From Antiquaquibacter oligotrophicus (GTDB taxonomy: Bacteria; Actinomycetota; Actinomycetes; Actinomycetales; Microbacteriaceae): a stretch of DNA of 64,000 nt. This document shows positions 42,099 through 53,325 of this stretch, in pieces (position 1 is the first letter of the stretch; the number at the start of each line of letters is the position of its first letter). The DNA is taken from the NCBI RefSeq assembly GCF_020535405.1, contig NZ_CP085036.1, forward strand, positions 2,480,001 to 2,544,000, given 5' to 3'. The translations under genes were made by a program, and so were the position numbers. The notes beneath the pieces are model-generated. The model worked only from the letters and a program-made list of their open reading frames with translations, had not been told where the DNA came from and did no database searches.

Positions 42099-42575
42099 TC
42101 AGTCGCGGGCGATCGGGGTGACGATGGCGTCGGTAATGCGCACGAGATCGGCGGGGGCGAGCTCGATGTCGAGGCCGCGGCGGCCGCCGCTCACGAAGAT
42201 CGTGTCGTACAGCTCGGCGGTTTCGTCGAGCACGGTTGTGTGCTTCGTTTTCTGACCAATGGGGCTGATACCGCCCACAACGTAGCCGGTGCGGCGTTCG
42301 GCGAGTTTCGGGTCGGCCATCTCGGCGCGTTTGCCGCCCACCGCGGCAGCGAGCGCCTTGAGGTCGAGCTTGCCCGTCACGGGTACGATGCCGACAACGA
42401 GGCGCCCGTCGACATCCGCGAGGAGCGTCTTGAAGACCTGCTCAGCGTCGAGGTCGAGAGCCTCGGCTGCCTCGGTGCCGAAGTTGGTGTTGGCCGGATC
42501 ATGCTCGTAGCTGTGCACCGTGAACGGGATGCCCGCCGCGGTGAGGGCGACGGTGGCGGGGGTACCTGCTGCCAT
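42099..42575 (-). CDS. ybaK: Cys-tRNA(Pro)/Cys-tRNA(Cys) deacylase YbaK
   Basis: 158 residues of the YbaK/ProX editing fold. Motifs include NFGTEAAEALDLDAEQVFKT near residues 31-50 with the conserved Lys, VPVTGKLDLKALAAAVGGKR, and RRTGYVVGGISPIGQKTKH with the GGISPIG signature near residues 95-107. Hydrolyses mischarged Cys-tRNA(Pro) in trans. The ATG is 6 nt after TAGCCT on the minus strand (leaderless). Unrelated in function to the surrounding glucan genes. Confidence 0.94.
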   Translation of the reverse strand: MAAGTPATVALTAAGIPFTVHSYEHDPANTNFGTEAAEALDLDAEQVFKTLLADVDGRLVVGIVPVTGKLDLKALAAAVGGKRAEMADPKLAERRTGYVVGGISPIGQKTKHTTVLDETAELYDTIFVSGGRRGLDIELAPADLVRITDAIVTPIARD

Positions 42576-42581
42576 GCCGCC

Positions 42582-42587
42582 AGGCTA
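42582..42587 (-). promoter_or_regulatory. -10 box of ybaK, leaderless
   Basis: TAGCCT on the minus strand followed by 6 nt (42581-42576) and ATG 42575. Confidence 0.55.
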
Positions 42588-42604
42588 CCGGGAGTCGCGC
42601 GGGG

Positions 42605-43054
42605 CTATTCGCAGCGAGTCTCGCCCTCCATGGACACCGATGTGGTGAGAAGCCCTGCCGCTTTGAAATCCTCGGTGATGCGATCGGTCACGAGCATGAA
42701 CAACAGCTGGTGGTCGGTAACTCCTTGAGCACGGCGTGCCTCAAGATCCTCCGGAGTGTACTGATCGAGGCTCGGCTCGATGCCCGAAGCGTCGTACGCC
42801 GCGAGATACGCGGATGCCGCCTCGTCGCCTTCGGCGCGGAGGTAGGCGCGACACGTGACCGTGACCGAGTCGACGGTGAACTCGCGCGTCACAACGAGGT
42901 CGAAGTCCGACGGGTCGAGCGGCGGCGGTGTGTACTCGGGCTCTCGCGTGGCTGTGCTGACGGTGACCTCGCCGACGTCGGAGCCCAGGGCGCCGCACCC
43001 GCTGAGCAGCGCGACGGCGGCAGCGACGGCGAGAAGTCGTCGAGCAGAGGCCAT
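42605..43054 (-). CDS. Lipoprotein of unknown function
   Basis: 149 residues. A classical lipoprotein signal (RRLLAVAAAVALLSGC, lipobox LSGC) places the acylated Cys near residue 20. The mature part has a Pro-rich neck (EYTPPPLDPSDF) and two further Cys (TCRAYL and the C-terminal RCE) that could form a disulfide. No family recognised. ATG is 7 nt after TAGGCT on the minus strand. Part of a run of three lipoprotein genes between ybaK and glgX. Confidence 0.75.
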   Translation of the reverse strand: MASARRLLAVAAAVALLSGCGALGSDVGEVTVSTATREPEYTPPPLDPSDFDLVVTREFTVDSVTVTCRAYLRAEGDEAASAYLAAYDASGIEPSLDQYTPEDLEARRAQGVTDHQLLFMLVTDRITEDFKAAGLLTTSVSMEGETRCE

Positions 43055-43069
43055 GTACGGGAGCCTAGC

Positions 43070-43810
43070 TCAGCATCCGACGCTGCGTTTGCGTGTGCAG
43101 TCGGCGTCAACGAGCACGGTGCTCGCGCGGACAACCGTGACCGAGACCGGCGGAGCCACAACGGTCAGCAGGCCCTCGATGGCCGTCCACGTTCCGTCGC
43201 CGATGCGGTACTCCGCCGCGAAGTCGACACGGAGACTGACCTCGTAGCGGCCACGGTTCTGGAAGACGTGACTGGTGCCCGTGTGGTCGAACTCGCGAAG
43301 CCGAAGGTTCTCCCACGCGTCGCCGCCCGACCGTGTGGTGCGCTGTGTTCCGTCCCCATAGTCCCAGGTCCACCGGGTGGGGGTGAAGCGCACGGTGGCG
43401 GGAGCTCCCAGCAACACTCCGTCCACCGTCTGGGGTCGAGCAGACGACACCACGTTGGTCGGAAGGCTCACGACGGCCCACCCGCGCGGCTGGGTGTAGT
43501 GCTCGCCCACAGCGGGGCGGAAGTTCGCGATATCAGCGAGCGTGACCGGTGCGATGGATGCCTCGGGTGGGGCGGTCACGGTCCAACACTCGAGTCCCGT
43601 CTGACGTTGCATGCACGCGCCTAGGTCTTCGGTGGTGTCCGCGTCGTCAGTGCCGGAGTCTGTCGTCTCGTCGCCGGGGAGGGTGAGCGACGTGTCGAGG
43701 GTGACACTGTCGTCGCTGATCGATGCGGAGGTGCAGGCCTCAAGGCGCACATCGAGGTGCCCGCAGCCGCTCAACGACATTGTCGCAATCACGAGCAAGA
43801 GTTCGACCAC
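43070..43810 (-). CDS. Putative lipoprotein with PKD-like domain
   Basis: 246 residues. N-terminal hydrophobic stretch with lipobox (VIATMSLSGCGHL), an acidic linker (DETTDSGTDDADTTEDLG), and then a PKD-type Ig domain: WTWDYGDGTQ near residues 147-156 and TSHVFQNRGRYEVSLRVDF near 177-195 are the hallmark WDFGDG and YTV-like strands. Exposed on the outer face of the membrane; PKD domains usually mediate protein or glycan contacts. The start lies inside the 3' end of the upstream lipoprotein gene (22-bp overlap), which indicates coupling. GC is somewhat lower than the flanks. Exact start is uncertain because the signal peptide is short. Confidence 0.7.
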   Translation of the reverse strand: MVELLLVIATMSLSGCGHLDVRLEACTSASISDDSVTLDTSLTLPGDETTDSGTDDADTTEDLGACMQRQTGLECWTVTAPPEASIAPVTLADIANFRPAVGEHYTQPRGWAVVSLPTNVVSSARPQTVDGVLLGAPATVRFTPTRWTWDYGDGTQRTTRSGGDAWENLRLREFDHTGTSHVFQNRGRYEVSLRVDFAAEYRIGDGTWTAIEGLLTVVAPPVSVTVVRASTVLVDADCTRKRSVGC

Positions 43811-44313
43811 AGGTTGCTCTCCGCGATTCGTAGACCCTCTTCGACTTCGAATCGAACCTCGAGTAGTGCTTCGTTTGGCCTGTCCGTCGGTGTGACGTCA
43901 GCGAGGGTTTCCTGCTCAATGACTCGAACCGCGCGAGTGTCATGACAGACGTAGACAACGATCTCGTGTCCGTCAAATGATTGGAGACGGAAGGAAGTCA
44001 GGATGGTGGTACCGACCAGTCTTTTCCCGCTTTCGGCAAGGTCTCTGTATCCAGCCTCCTCTCGCGCGAACCATTCTTCGGTTACATAGCTAGTGAGTGC
44101 GCTCGGATCGGCTGACGCTCCCGCTGCATCGGCCAAATCTGAGTACTCGCGGTAGACCTTCTCGGCCGCGGCGAGGGCCTCGGCATCCGTCGCGAAGAGG
44201 GGCTCCTCGGTCACGGTCGGCTCGGGCGCCGGGGCGTCCGTCACGCGTCCCGGTCCGCAGCCCGACAGGGTTGCGGCGAGAACGGCGAGGGCGAGGGCGG
44301 CGAGCAAGCGCAT
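43789..44313 (-). CDS. Lipoprotein of unknown function
   Basis: 174 residues with a good lipoprotein signal (LLAALALAVLAATLSGCGPG, lipobox LSGC), a Pro/Glu-rich neck (APAPEPTVTEEP), and a helical/beta domain with EALAAAEKVYREYSDLADAA and LTSFRLQSFDGHEIVVYVCH. The second half resembles the small SnoaL/NTF2-like lipoproteins that are often paired with PKD lipoproteins, but I cannot assign a family. ATG is 6 nt after TAGCGT on the minus strand (leaderless). First gene of the probable two-gene unit with the PKD gene, which it overlaps by 22 bp. Confidence 0.75.
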   Translation of the reverse strand: MRLLAALALAVLAATLSGCGPGRVTDAPAPEPTVTEEPLFATDAEALAAAEKVYREYSDLADAAGASADPSALTSYVTEEWFAREEAGYRDLAESGKRLVGTTILTSFRLQSFDGHEIVVYVCHDTRAVRVIEQETLADVTPTDRPNEALLEVRFEVEEGLRIAESNLWSNSCS

Positions 44314-44319
44314 CCGGTG

Positions 44320-44325
44320 ACGCTA
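44320..44325 (-). promoter_or_regulatory. -10 box of the lipoprotein pair, leaderless
   Basis: TAGCGT on the minus strand followed by 6 nt (44319-44314) and ATG 44313. Confidence 0.55.
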
Positions 44326-44374
44326 GGGGAGCATCAACGATCGTGCGCTGTGCTGTCCACAGGTGCGGAGCGGG

Positions 44375-46438
44375 CTACTCCCCGTGCGCTCGGAACAACT
44401 GCATCGACGCGCCAGAAACCGTCCGAAGAGAGCCGGGGAGGTAATCCACGAGCGGGTCCGCGTGCTCCTCGACCGACGAATCCCACAGCAGCGAGTAGCC
44501 GGCGACACCCTCGTGGGCGGGCAGCACAACGTCCACGTCATCCTCGAGTCCGTGAACGATCAAGAGGATGCGGTTGAAGTCCTCGAACTCGGGTGTCGAC
44601 GCCGCGAGGTACTGGAGGGTGCGCTCCTCGGGGGAATTCCAGTCCTCCTCGTCCATCGCCTCGCCCTGCTTGTTGTACCAGTCCATCTGCGTGGCACTCG
44701 GCACCGTCTCGCCCCACTTGCCGTAGCGCACCGGGCGCAGCGCAGGGTTCTCCCGGCGGAACCGGATCAGATCCCGCGCCACCTTCAGCAGATCCTCCTG
44801 CCACGGCTCGTGAGACCAGGGCAGCCACGTGAGCTCGCTGTCGTGGCAGTACGCGTTGTTGTTACCACGCTGCGTTCGTCCGAACTCGTCCCCGGCCGTC
44901 AGCATCGGAATACCCGCCGACAGCAGGAGTGTGCCGAGGAGGTTGCGCATCGCCTTGCGGCGCGAGTCGATGATCGCGGCATCCGTCGTCGGACCCTCGA
45001 CACCGTGGTTGAACGAATGATTGTTGTCGGTGCCGTCGCGGTTGTTCTCACCGTTGCCCATGTTGTGCTTCTGGTTGTAGGCGGTGAGATCGGCCATCGT
45101 GAATCCGTCGTGAGCGGTGATGAAGTTCACGGATGCCACGGGCCCGCGCTCTTCGGCGAACACGTGTGCGGACCCGGCGAGACGGCGCGCTAGTGACCCG
45201 ATGCCGTTCGGCGCCACCCCGTTGGAACGTGCTGCACCCACATCGGTGAGCCAGAAGTCGCGCATCCTGTCGCGGTATCCGTCGTTCCATTCGCTCCAAC
45301 CGCGGCCGGTGTCGCCGACCCCGGGGAAGTTGCCGACCTGCCAGCCGCCCATACCCACATCCCATGGTTCGGCGATGATCTTGGCGCTCTGGAGTTCTGG
45401 GTCGTCGCGGATGGCGAGCAGCAGCGGGTGGTCGGGCTGGAATTCGTGGTTCGCGTCACGCCCGAGCTCGGCGGCGAGATCGAAGCGGAAGCCGTCCACC
45501 TGAAGGTCGTTCGCCCAGTACCGGAGCGAGTCGAGGATGAGCCGCTGAACGGCGGGCGTCGCGGTGTTGACCGAGTTGCCGCATCCTGTCGTGTCCACGT
45601 AGTCGCCGTCGGCGGTCTGCCGGTAGTAGTTGCGGTTGTCGATCCCGCGGAATGAGCTCGTCGGGCCTTTGGGCCCCTCCTCGGCGGTGTGGTTGTAGAC
45701 AACATCGAGCACGACTTCGAGGCCCGCTTCGTGGAGGAGCTTGACCATTCCCTTAAACTCGCGCAATACCGCGCCCGTGCCGCCCGTCTGAGCTGCTTTG
45801 CTCGCGTAGGCGGCGTGCGGGGTGAAGAAGTTGAGGGTGTTGTAGCCCCAGTAGTTGATGAGGCCCTGTTTGATGAGGCGCTGTTCGCTCACGAACGCGT
45901 GTATGGGGAGCAACTCGACCGTTGTGACGCCGAGGTCCTTCAGGTAGGCGATCGTCGACGGGTGCGCGAGTCCCGCATACGTGCCTCGCAGGTCCTCCGG
46001 CACGTCAGGGTTGAGCTTCGAGATTCCCTTCGCGTGTGCCTCGTAGAGCACCGTGTGGTCCATGGGGATGCGCGGTTTGGTCGAAGAACCCCAGTCGAAG
46101 GTGTCCTCCTCCTGCACATAACCGCGCCACTCCCCGTTTGCTGCGCGTGCGAGGCCCCGCGCGTACGGGTCGATGAGGTGGGCGGCCGGGTCGAACGAAT
46201 GTCCGGGACCGTTCGGGCCGTCGACACGGATCGAATACTGGATGCCCGGGCGAAGGAACTTGGTCGTGACAGACCACACATCCCCCGTGCGTGTCATGGG
46301 GAGAGTCTTCGCGACCCAGCTGCTGTCCTTCTCGTCGAAGATGCACAGCTCCATCGCGGACGCGTTCGCGGACCACACCCGCAGTTGCCCGCCACGCGAC
46401 GTCAGCCGTACACCGAGGTCAGAGAGGGATTCGGGCAT
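44375..46438 (-). CDS. glgX: Glycogen debranching enzyme GlgX
   Basis: 687 residues, GH13 subfamily 11. N-terminal CBM48-like domain (GGQLRVWSANASAMELCIFD), then TTVELLPIHAFVSEQRLIKQ, the nucleophile in FRFDLAAELGRDANHEF (about residue 317), acid Glu in KIIAEPWDVGMGGWQVGNFP (about 355), and the GlgX-specific NFITAHDGFTMADLTAYNQK, HNMGNGENNRDGTDNNHSFN. Cleaves alpha-1,6 branches left after phosphorolysis by GlgP. The ATG is 7 nt after TACTCT on the minus strand, which overlaps the -10 of the divergent desulfurase gene. A second isoamylase-type role (TreX) cannot be excluded, but no treY/treZ is adjacent. Confidence 0.94.
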   Translation of the reverse strand: MPESLSDLGVRLTSRGGQLRVWSANASAMELCIFDEKDSSWVAKTLPMTRTGDVWSVTTKFLRPGIQYSIRVDGPNGPGHSFDPAAHLIDPYARGLARAANGEWRGYVQEEDTFDWGSSTKPRIPMDHTVLYEAHAKGISKLNPDVPEDLRGTYAGLAHPSTIAYLKDLGVTTVELLPIHAFVSEQRLIKQGLINYWGYNTLNFFTPHAAYASKAAQTGGTGAVLREFKGMVKLLHEAGLEVVLDVVYNHTAEEGPKGPTSSFRGIDNRNYYRQTADGDYVDTTGCGNSVNTATPAVQRLILDSLRYWANDLQVDGFRFDLAAELGRDANHEFQPDHPLLLAIRDDPELQSAKIIAEPWDVGMGGWQVGNFPGVGDTGRGWSEWNDGYRDRMRDFWLTDVGAARSNGVAPNGIGSLARRLAGSAHVFAEERGPVASVNFITAHDGFTMADLTAYNQKHNMGNGENNRDGTDNNHSFNHGVEGPTTDAAIIDSRRKAMRNLLGTLLLSAGIPMLTAGDEFGRTQRGNNNAYCHDSELTWLPWSHEPWQEDLLKVARDLIRFRRENPALRPVRYGKWGETVPSATQMDWYNKQGEAMDEEDWNSPEERTLQYLAASTPEFEDFNRILLIVHGLEDDVDVVLPAHEGVAGYSLLWDSSVEEHADPLVDYLPGSLRTVSGASMQLFRAHGE

Positions 46439-46444
46439 GCGATC

Positions 46445-46451
46445 TAGAGTA
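46445..46451. promoter_or_regulatory. Shared, overlapping divergent -10 boxes
   Basis: TAGAGTA on the plus strand reads TACTCTA on the minus strand, so the same 7 bp offer a -10 in both directions: TAGAGT for the desulfurase gene (GTG 46459) and TACTCT for glgX (ATG 46438). The spacer between the two start codons is only 20 bp. Confidence 0.55.
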
Positions 46452-46458
46452 ATGAACC

Positions 46459-47595
46459 GTGGCGATCTATCTTGACCACGCGGCGACCACCCCCATGACC
46501 CCCGAGGTCTTGGGTGAGTTCACGCGAGCGCTCGCCGTCGCAGGCAACCCCTCGTCGATCCACTCGCAGGGGCAGGCGGCGCGTCGCATGCTCGAGGAGG
46601 CGCGGCTGGCCGTGGCCGACGCGGTGGGTGCGGAGACGGTCGAGGTCACCTTCACGTCGGGCGGAACCGAGTCGATCAACCTCGCCCTCAAAGGACTGTT
46701 CTGGGCTCGCGAGGGCAACCGGGTGCTTTCCACTCGTGCCGAACATCACGCGACCATCGATTCCCTCGAATGGTTGGAGTCTCACGAGGGCGCCGTCATC
46801 GAGTGGATACCTGGCGACGATGCCGGCCGTATCGATCTCGATGCGCTCGCCGCGGCCCTCAGTCCGGATGTCGCGTTTGTCACCACGCTTCTCGCCAACA
46901 ACGAGGTCGGCACCATCCAACCCGTGCGGGAGATCGTCGAGTTGGCGTCGGCACACGGAGTGCCCGTGCACGTCGACGCCGTGTCGGCGTTCGGCTCCGT
47001 TCCGATCGACTTCGCCGCGCTCGGGGCCGCCGCGATGAGCGTCTCCGCCCACAAGGTGGGGGGACCGGTGGGTGTGGGTGCGCTCGTACTGGGGCGCGGG
47101 GCATCCGTGACTCCCTTGCTCCATGGCGGAAACCAGCAACGGGCCCGCTCCGGGACGATGGATGCCGCGGGCGCTCACGCCTTCGGTGTTGCGGCCACCG
47201 CGGCCACACGCGACCTGGCGCACCTGCCGCAACTCGCCGCCCTGCGCGACCGTCTTGTCGCAGGCGTGCAGTCAGGCGTTCCCACCGCGGTACTGCGAGG
47301 TGACCCCGTGGACAGGCTCCCGGGGAACGCGCACTTCACGTTCCCCGGTTGCGAGGGTGATTCGTTGCTGTTCCTCCTCGATGCGGCGGGATTCAGCGTC
47401 TCAACGGGGTCGGCATGCCAAGCGGGGGTGCCCGAGGCATCCCATGTCCTGCTCGCGATGGGCTTGAGCGAGGCGGATGCCCGTGGTGCCCTGCGTTTCA
47501 CGCTCGGGCACACCACCACGGCCGACGAGGTCGACGCTCTCGTTGCGGTCCTGCCGGGCGTGGTCGAGCGCGCTCACGCAGCGGGCCTCTCGTAA
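46459..47595 (+). CDS. Cysteine desulfurase (IscS/NifS type)
   Basis: 378 residues, group I desulfurase. MAIYLDHAATTPMTPEVLGE at the start, TSGGTESINLALKG, ANNEVGTIQPVREIVELASA, PLP Lys in VSAHKVGGPVGVGALVLGRG (about residue 198), and the mobile-loop Cys in STGSACQAGVPEASHVLLAM (about residue 319). In actinobacteria this enzyme usually sits next to mnmA and feeds sulfur for tRNA thiolation; here mnmA follows after two inserted genes. GTG start, 8 nt after TAGAGT. A dedicated Fe-S role is less likely because SufS/SufU are present. Confidence 0.93.
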   Translation: MAIYLDHAATTPMTPEVLGEFTRALAVAGNPSSIHSQGQAARRMLEEARLAVADAVGAETVEVTFTSGGTESINLALKGLFWAREGNRVLSTRAEHHATIDSLEWLESHEGAVIEWIPGDDAGRIDLDALAAALSPDVAFVTTLLANNEVGTIQPVREIVELASAHGVPVHVDAVSAFGSVPIDFAALGAAAMSVSAHKVGGPVGVGALVLGRGASVTPLLHGGNQQRARSGTMDAAGAHAFGVAATAATRDLAHLPQLAALRDRLVAGVQSGVPTAVLRGDPVDRLPGNAHFTFPGCEGDSLLFLLDAAGFSVSTGSACQAGVPEASHVLLAMGLSEADARGALRFTLGHTTTADEVDALVAVLPGVVERAHAAGLS

Positions 47596-47684
47596 CGCGA
47601 GCAGAAACGAAGAAGCGACCGCTGCGTTGCCAGTTCTACAGTGAATCGCACGGTGCGAGGGCCGCACCAGATCAAGGAACGACG

Positions 47685-48116
47685 ATGGCGAAAAACGACG
47701 GACTGTCTGAGGCGGAACGCGAAGCGGTTAAGGAGCGCGCGAAGGAGCTGCGTGCCCAGGCGAAGGCGGGGAAGAACCGCGAGGCCGGCACCAAGGCCGT
47801 CCGCGAGGCGATCGACGCGCTCGGCGATAGCGACAAGGCACTCGCTGAGGGTTTCTTCGAGGTGGTGGGCGAAGTCGCACCCGACCTTGTGCCCAAGACC
47901 TACTACGGCATGCCGGGGTTCGCGAACGATGCAGGCAAAATCGTGGTCTTCATGCAGCCCGCCGGAAAGTTCGGTACCCGATACTCGACGATCGGATTCG
48001 AGGATCGCGCCAACCTCGACGACGGAGACGTGTGGCCGACGGCATTCGCGGTGACCGCGTGGACGCCCGCCGTGAAGAAGAAGTTCGCCGACCTCGTGAC
48101 GAAGGCGGTCAGCTGA
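47685..48116 (+). CDS. DUF1801-family protein
   Basis: 143 residues from ATG 47685 with AAGGA upstream and TACAGT at 47637-47642 as likely -10. A Lys/Arg/Ala-rich N-terminal 60 residues precede the DUF1801-type core with PDLVPKTYYGMPGFAND, IVVFMQPAGKFGTRYSTIGF and a C-terminal helix. YdhG/YyaI-like members (for example the Bacillus iron chaperone Fra) belong to the broader family, but the function here is not established. Located between the desulfurase and mnmA genes. The longer upstream frame overlaps the desulfurase gene and is not credible. Confidence 0.78.
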   Translation: MAKNDGLSEAEREAVKERAKELRAQAKAGKNREAGTKAVREAIDALGDSDKALAEGFFEVVGEVAPDLVPKTYYGMPGFANDAGKIVVFMQPAGKFGTRYSTIGFEDRANLDDGDVWPTAFAVTAWTPAVKKKFADLVTKAVS

Positions 48117-48200
48117 GCGGCGGGCCCACCCCGTCGAATTGACAACGTCTGCCGCCGCCCTGAGGATGAGTCGAATCGGGTTCAACAAGGAGAGGCGACG

Positions 48201-49850
48201 ATGCTCAAGGCCGTCATGTCGGTAGGGATTGTGGCGGTCTTCATCGCAGCGGGTGCTTCAGCTCCCGCCGCGGCGTATCCGACAGCAAGTGTGTCGGGAA
48301 CGATCACCGGCCCTGTCAGCTCTGGTGGGAGTACCCAGATCAAGGGCATTCGGGATGTGCTCGTCGACCTCATACCGCTCCGCGATGCTCTCGCAGCCCC
48401 GTACGCTGGCGGCCTGTTCCAGACATACACCGCGGCAGACGGCAGCTACGTCGTCAACAACGTGCCCGAAGGTCAGTACCGCGTTTTTATCGATCCGGCA
48501 GGTGCGAGCAGCGCTAATCCGTACGCCCGCACCTGGTGGGGAGGCTCCGCCCACGAGCGCGATGGCGCAATTCTCACGGTGGGGACCGGGTCGATCACCG
48601 GTATCGATGTAGAGGTCGCTCTGGGAGCCATCGTTCAGGGCTCAGTCACGTTCGAAGGTGCCGCCTCAAGCTACATCAACGTTCACGCGCTCCTCATCGA
48701 CCCGGTAACAGGTCGTCCCGAGTACCGCGGCCAATCATTCACTCAAACTACGGGCGGCGCCTTCGTAATGCGGGGGCTTCCTCCTGGACGTCACCTCATC
48801 CGGTTCATCGACGGTCGTGTCAGCAACCGCAGCATTGCCTCGGAGTACTTCGACGGTGCGTCGGCGATCGAGGACTCGACGGTGATCACCGTGTCGGGAG
48901 CAGAGACCGTCTCGGATGTTGACGCCCACATGCGGTCAGCGCCCGGAGGGTATGAGGAGATTTCCCGCATCCACGGGGCCAACCGCTTCGATGTGAGCGC
49001 AGAAATTGCGGATCGCTATGACCCAACCGAGACCGATGTCGCGTTCGTGGTGAATGGCACGAATTTTCCCGACGCTTTGAGCGCCGGTCCCGCCGCCGCG
49101 ATAAACGGCGCACCCGTGCTGCTGGTCCGATCGGACAGCATGGTCGATTCGGTTAGAGCCGTCCTGGAGCAACTCAGCCTCGACAAGATCTACGTCATCG
49201 GCGGACCGGTCAGTGTGTCTCCAGCACTCATGGAGGAGCTTTCGGAGATTGCTCCTGTCGAACGCATCGTTGGCGCTGACCGATATGCGGTCTCCAGGAA
49301 CGTCGCCGCGAGGTTTTGGCCGCAGAGCGAAGGCGCGTACATTGCCACGGGCAAAAACTTCCCTGATGCGCTCTCTGCCGGCCCAGCGGCAGCACTCGCG
49401 GGTTACCCGATCCTCCTCGAGGACGGGACCGCCTCGACGGTGTCCCCGGGCACGAAGTCGACAATCCAGAGCCTTAGCGTGCGGCGCGTCATGATCGCTG
49501 GCGGGCCTTCCAGCTTCTCTCCGAGCTTGGAGACGTCCCTTACCGTCTCCGCCGGTGTGCCCGAAGTGCACCGCTGGTCGGGAGCAAACCGATACACCGC
49601 GTCCGTCGACGTCAACCGCGTGTTCCGGGCGACCGACACCGTCTACTTCGCCTCGGGCGTTACTTTCCCGGACGCACTAGCTGGCGCCGCCCTCGCAGGC
49701 AAGACGGGCGCGCCACTGTATCTAGTGCAGACGAACTGCGTACCAGAGGAGGCGCTCTATGCGTCGTCGGGCATGGGCGTGGGCAAAATCGTGGTGTTGG
49801 GCGGCGAGGCAACCCTGAGTGGGAACGTCTCGTCTCTCCTTACCTGCTGA
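48201..49850 (+). CDS. Secreted cell-wall-binding repeat 2 (CWB2) protein
   Basis: 549 residues with AAGGAG before the ATG. A signal peptide ([20 protein letters not shown]) is followed by two carboxypeptidase-regulatory-like beta domains (about residues 28-120 and 125-245; [30 protein letters not shown]) and three CWB2 repeats (about 250-345, 346-445, 446-549), each with a variant of [30 protein letters not shown] and [13 protein letters not shown]2 triplets anchor proteins to anionic polymers of the wall. GC and codon use are lower than in the flanking desulfurase and mnmA genes, so it was probably acquired. Function of the N-terminal part is unknown; adhesin or surface-layer roles are possible. 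Confidence 0.88.
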   Translation: MLKAVMSVGIVAVFIAAGASAPAAAYPTASVSGTITGPVSSGGSTQIKGIRDVLVDLIPLRDALAAPYAGGLFQTYTAADGSYVVNNVPEGQYRVFIDPAGASSANPYARTWWGGSAHERDGAILTVGTGSITGIDVEVALGAIVQGSVTFEGAASSYINVHALLIDPVTGRPEYRGQSFTQTTGGAFVMRGLPPGRHLIRFIDGRVSNRSIASEYFDGASAIEDSTVITVSGAETVSDVDAHMRSAPGGYEEISRIHGANRFDVSAEIADRYDPTETDVAFVVNGTNFPDALSAGPAAAINGAPVLLVRSDSMVDSVRAVLEQLSLDKIYVIGGPVSVSPALMEELSEIAPVERIVGADRYAVSRNVAARFWPQSEGAYIATGKNFPDALSAGPAAALAGYPILLEDGTASTVSPGTKSTIQSLSVRRVMIAGGPSSFSPSLETSLTVSAGVPEVHRWSGANRYTASVDVNRVFRATDTVYFASGVTFPDALAGAALAGKTGAPLYLVQTNCVPEEALYASSGMGVGKIVVLGGEATLSGNVSSLLTC

Positions 49851-49869
49851 TGAGGCAGCGCACCGTACC

Positions 49870-49875
49870 TACACT
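49870..49875 (+). promoter_or_regulatory. -10 box of mnmA, leaderless
   Basis: TACACT followed by 6 nt (49876-49881) and GTG 49882. Confidence 0.6.
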
Positions 49876-49881
49876 GGAACC

Positions 49882-50988
49882 GTGAAGGTTCTCGCGGCGA
49901 TGAGTGGTGGAGTGGACTCCGCCGTTGCTGCTGCGCGCGCCGTCGACGCCGGCCACGAGGTAGTCGGGGTGCACCTCGCGCTCAGCAGGCAGCCGGGCAC
50001 TCTCCGCACCGGTGCCAGGGGCTGTTGCACGATCGAGGACTCGATGGATGCACAGCGTGTCGCCGGGCAGCTCGGCATCCCGTACTACGTGTGGGACTTC
50101 TCTGAGCGTTTCAAAGCCGACGTCGTCGACGACTTCATCGCCGAGTACACGGCCGGCCGCACCCCCAACCCGTGTATGCGCTGCAATGAGCGCATCAAAT
50201 TCGCCGCCCTTCTCGACAAGGCGATCGCGCTCGGGTTCGACGCGGTGGCCACGGGGCACTATGCGACGATCAGCACGGATGCCGCGGGCAATCGTGAACT
50301 CCACCGCGCTGCATCCTGGGCCAAAGACCAGTCCTACGTGCTGGGTGTGCTCACGGCGGAGCAACTCGCCCACGCGATGTTCCCGCTCGGGGCGACCCCC
50401 AGCAAGGCAGAGGTGCGGGCGGAAGCGGCCGAGCGCGGCTTCCTGCTGCACGCCAAGCCCGACTCACACGACATCTGCTTCATCCCCGACGGCGACACTC
50501 GCGGATGGCTCGCGGACAAGGTCGGCGCAGAACCAGGGGCGATCCTCGATCGCAGCGGCGCCGTGCTCGGCACACACGAGGGCGCGGCGGCGTTCACCGT
50601 CGGCCAGCGCAAGGGGCTGAATATCGGATTCCCGGCGGATGACGGAAAGCCGCGGTTTGTTCTCGAGGTGCGCCCCAAGACCAATGAGGTTGTGGTCGGG
50701 CCCCGCGAAGCTCTCGCAATCGCCGAGATCGCCGGGGAGCGGTACTCCTGGGCGGGACTGGCACCCACGGAGGTTGAGTTCGCGTGCGAGGTGCAGATCC
50801 GCGCCCACGCCGATCCGGTGCCGGCCACTGCTCGGGTCCTCGATGGCGAAGTTGTCGTCACACCCGATGAGCCACTCGACGGTGTCGCACCCGGACAGAC
50901 CGCCGTCATCTACGTCGGAACCCGTGTGCTCGGGCAGTTCACGATCGACCGCACTGTCTCGGCGGTGCCGGTAGCAGCGGGCGCCTGA
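49882..50988 (+). CDS. mnmA: tRNA-uridine 2-sulfurtransferase MnmA
   Basis: 368 residues. PP-loop [20 protein letters not shown] at residues 7-26, the first catalytic Cys in [12 protein letters not shown] (about residue 97), ATGHYATI, the second Cys in [10 protein letters not shown] (about 199) and the C-terminal [13 protein letters not shown] plus VGPREAL beta domain. Makes 2-thiouridine at tRNA position 34 with persulfide sulfur, most likely from the desulfurase encoded 2.3 kb upstream. GTG 49882 begins the normal MnmA N-terminus and lies 6 nt after TACACT; the longer frame from 49819 overlaps the CWB2 gene. Confidence 0.97.
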   Translation: MKVLAAMSGGVDSAVAAARAVDAGHEVVGVHLALSRQPGTLRTGARGCCTIEDSMDAQRVAGQLGIPYYVWDFSERFKADVVDDFIAEYTAGRTPNPCMRCNERIKFAALLDKAIALGFDAVATGHYATISTDAAGNRELHRAASWAKDQSYVLGVLTAEQLAHAMFPLGATPSKAEVRAEAAERGFLLHAKPDSHDICFIPDGDTRGWLADKVGAEPGAILDRSGAVLGTHEGAAAFTVGQRKGLNIGFPADDGKPRFVLEVRPKTNEVVVGPREALAIAEIAGERYSWAGLAPTEVEFACEVQIRAHADPVPATARVLDGEVVVTPDEPLDGVAPGQTAVIYVGTRVLGQFTIDRTVSAVPVAAGA

Positions 50989-51024
50989 GGCGCACAAGTC
51001 CTCTCGCGCGTCGGCGGCCCGTTC

Positions 51025-53325
<2,301 letters not shown>

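Noticed and set aside
47415..47684. Upstream extension of the DUF1801 reading frame
   Set aside because: It lies within the cysteine desulfurase gene in another frame and has shadow-like composition; ATG 47685 has AAGGA upstream.
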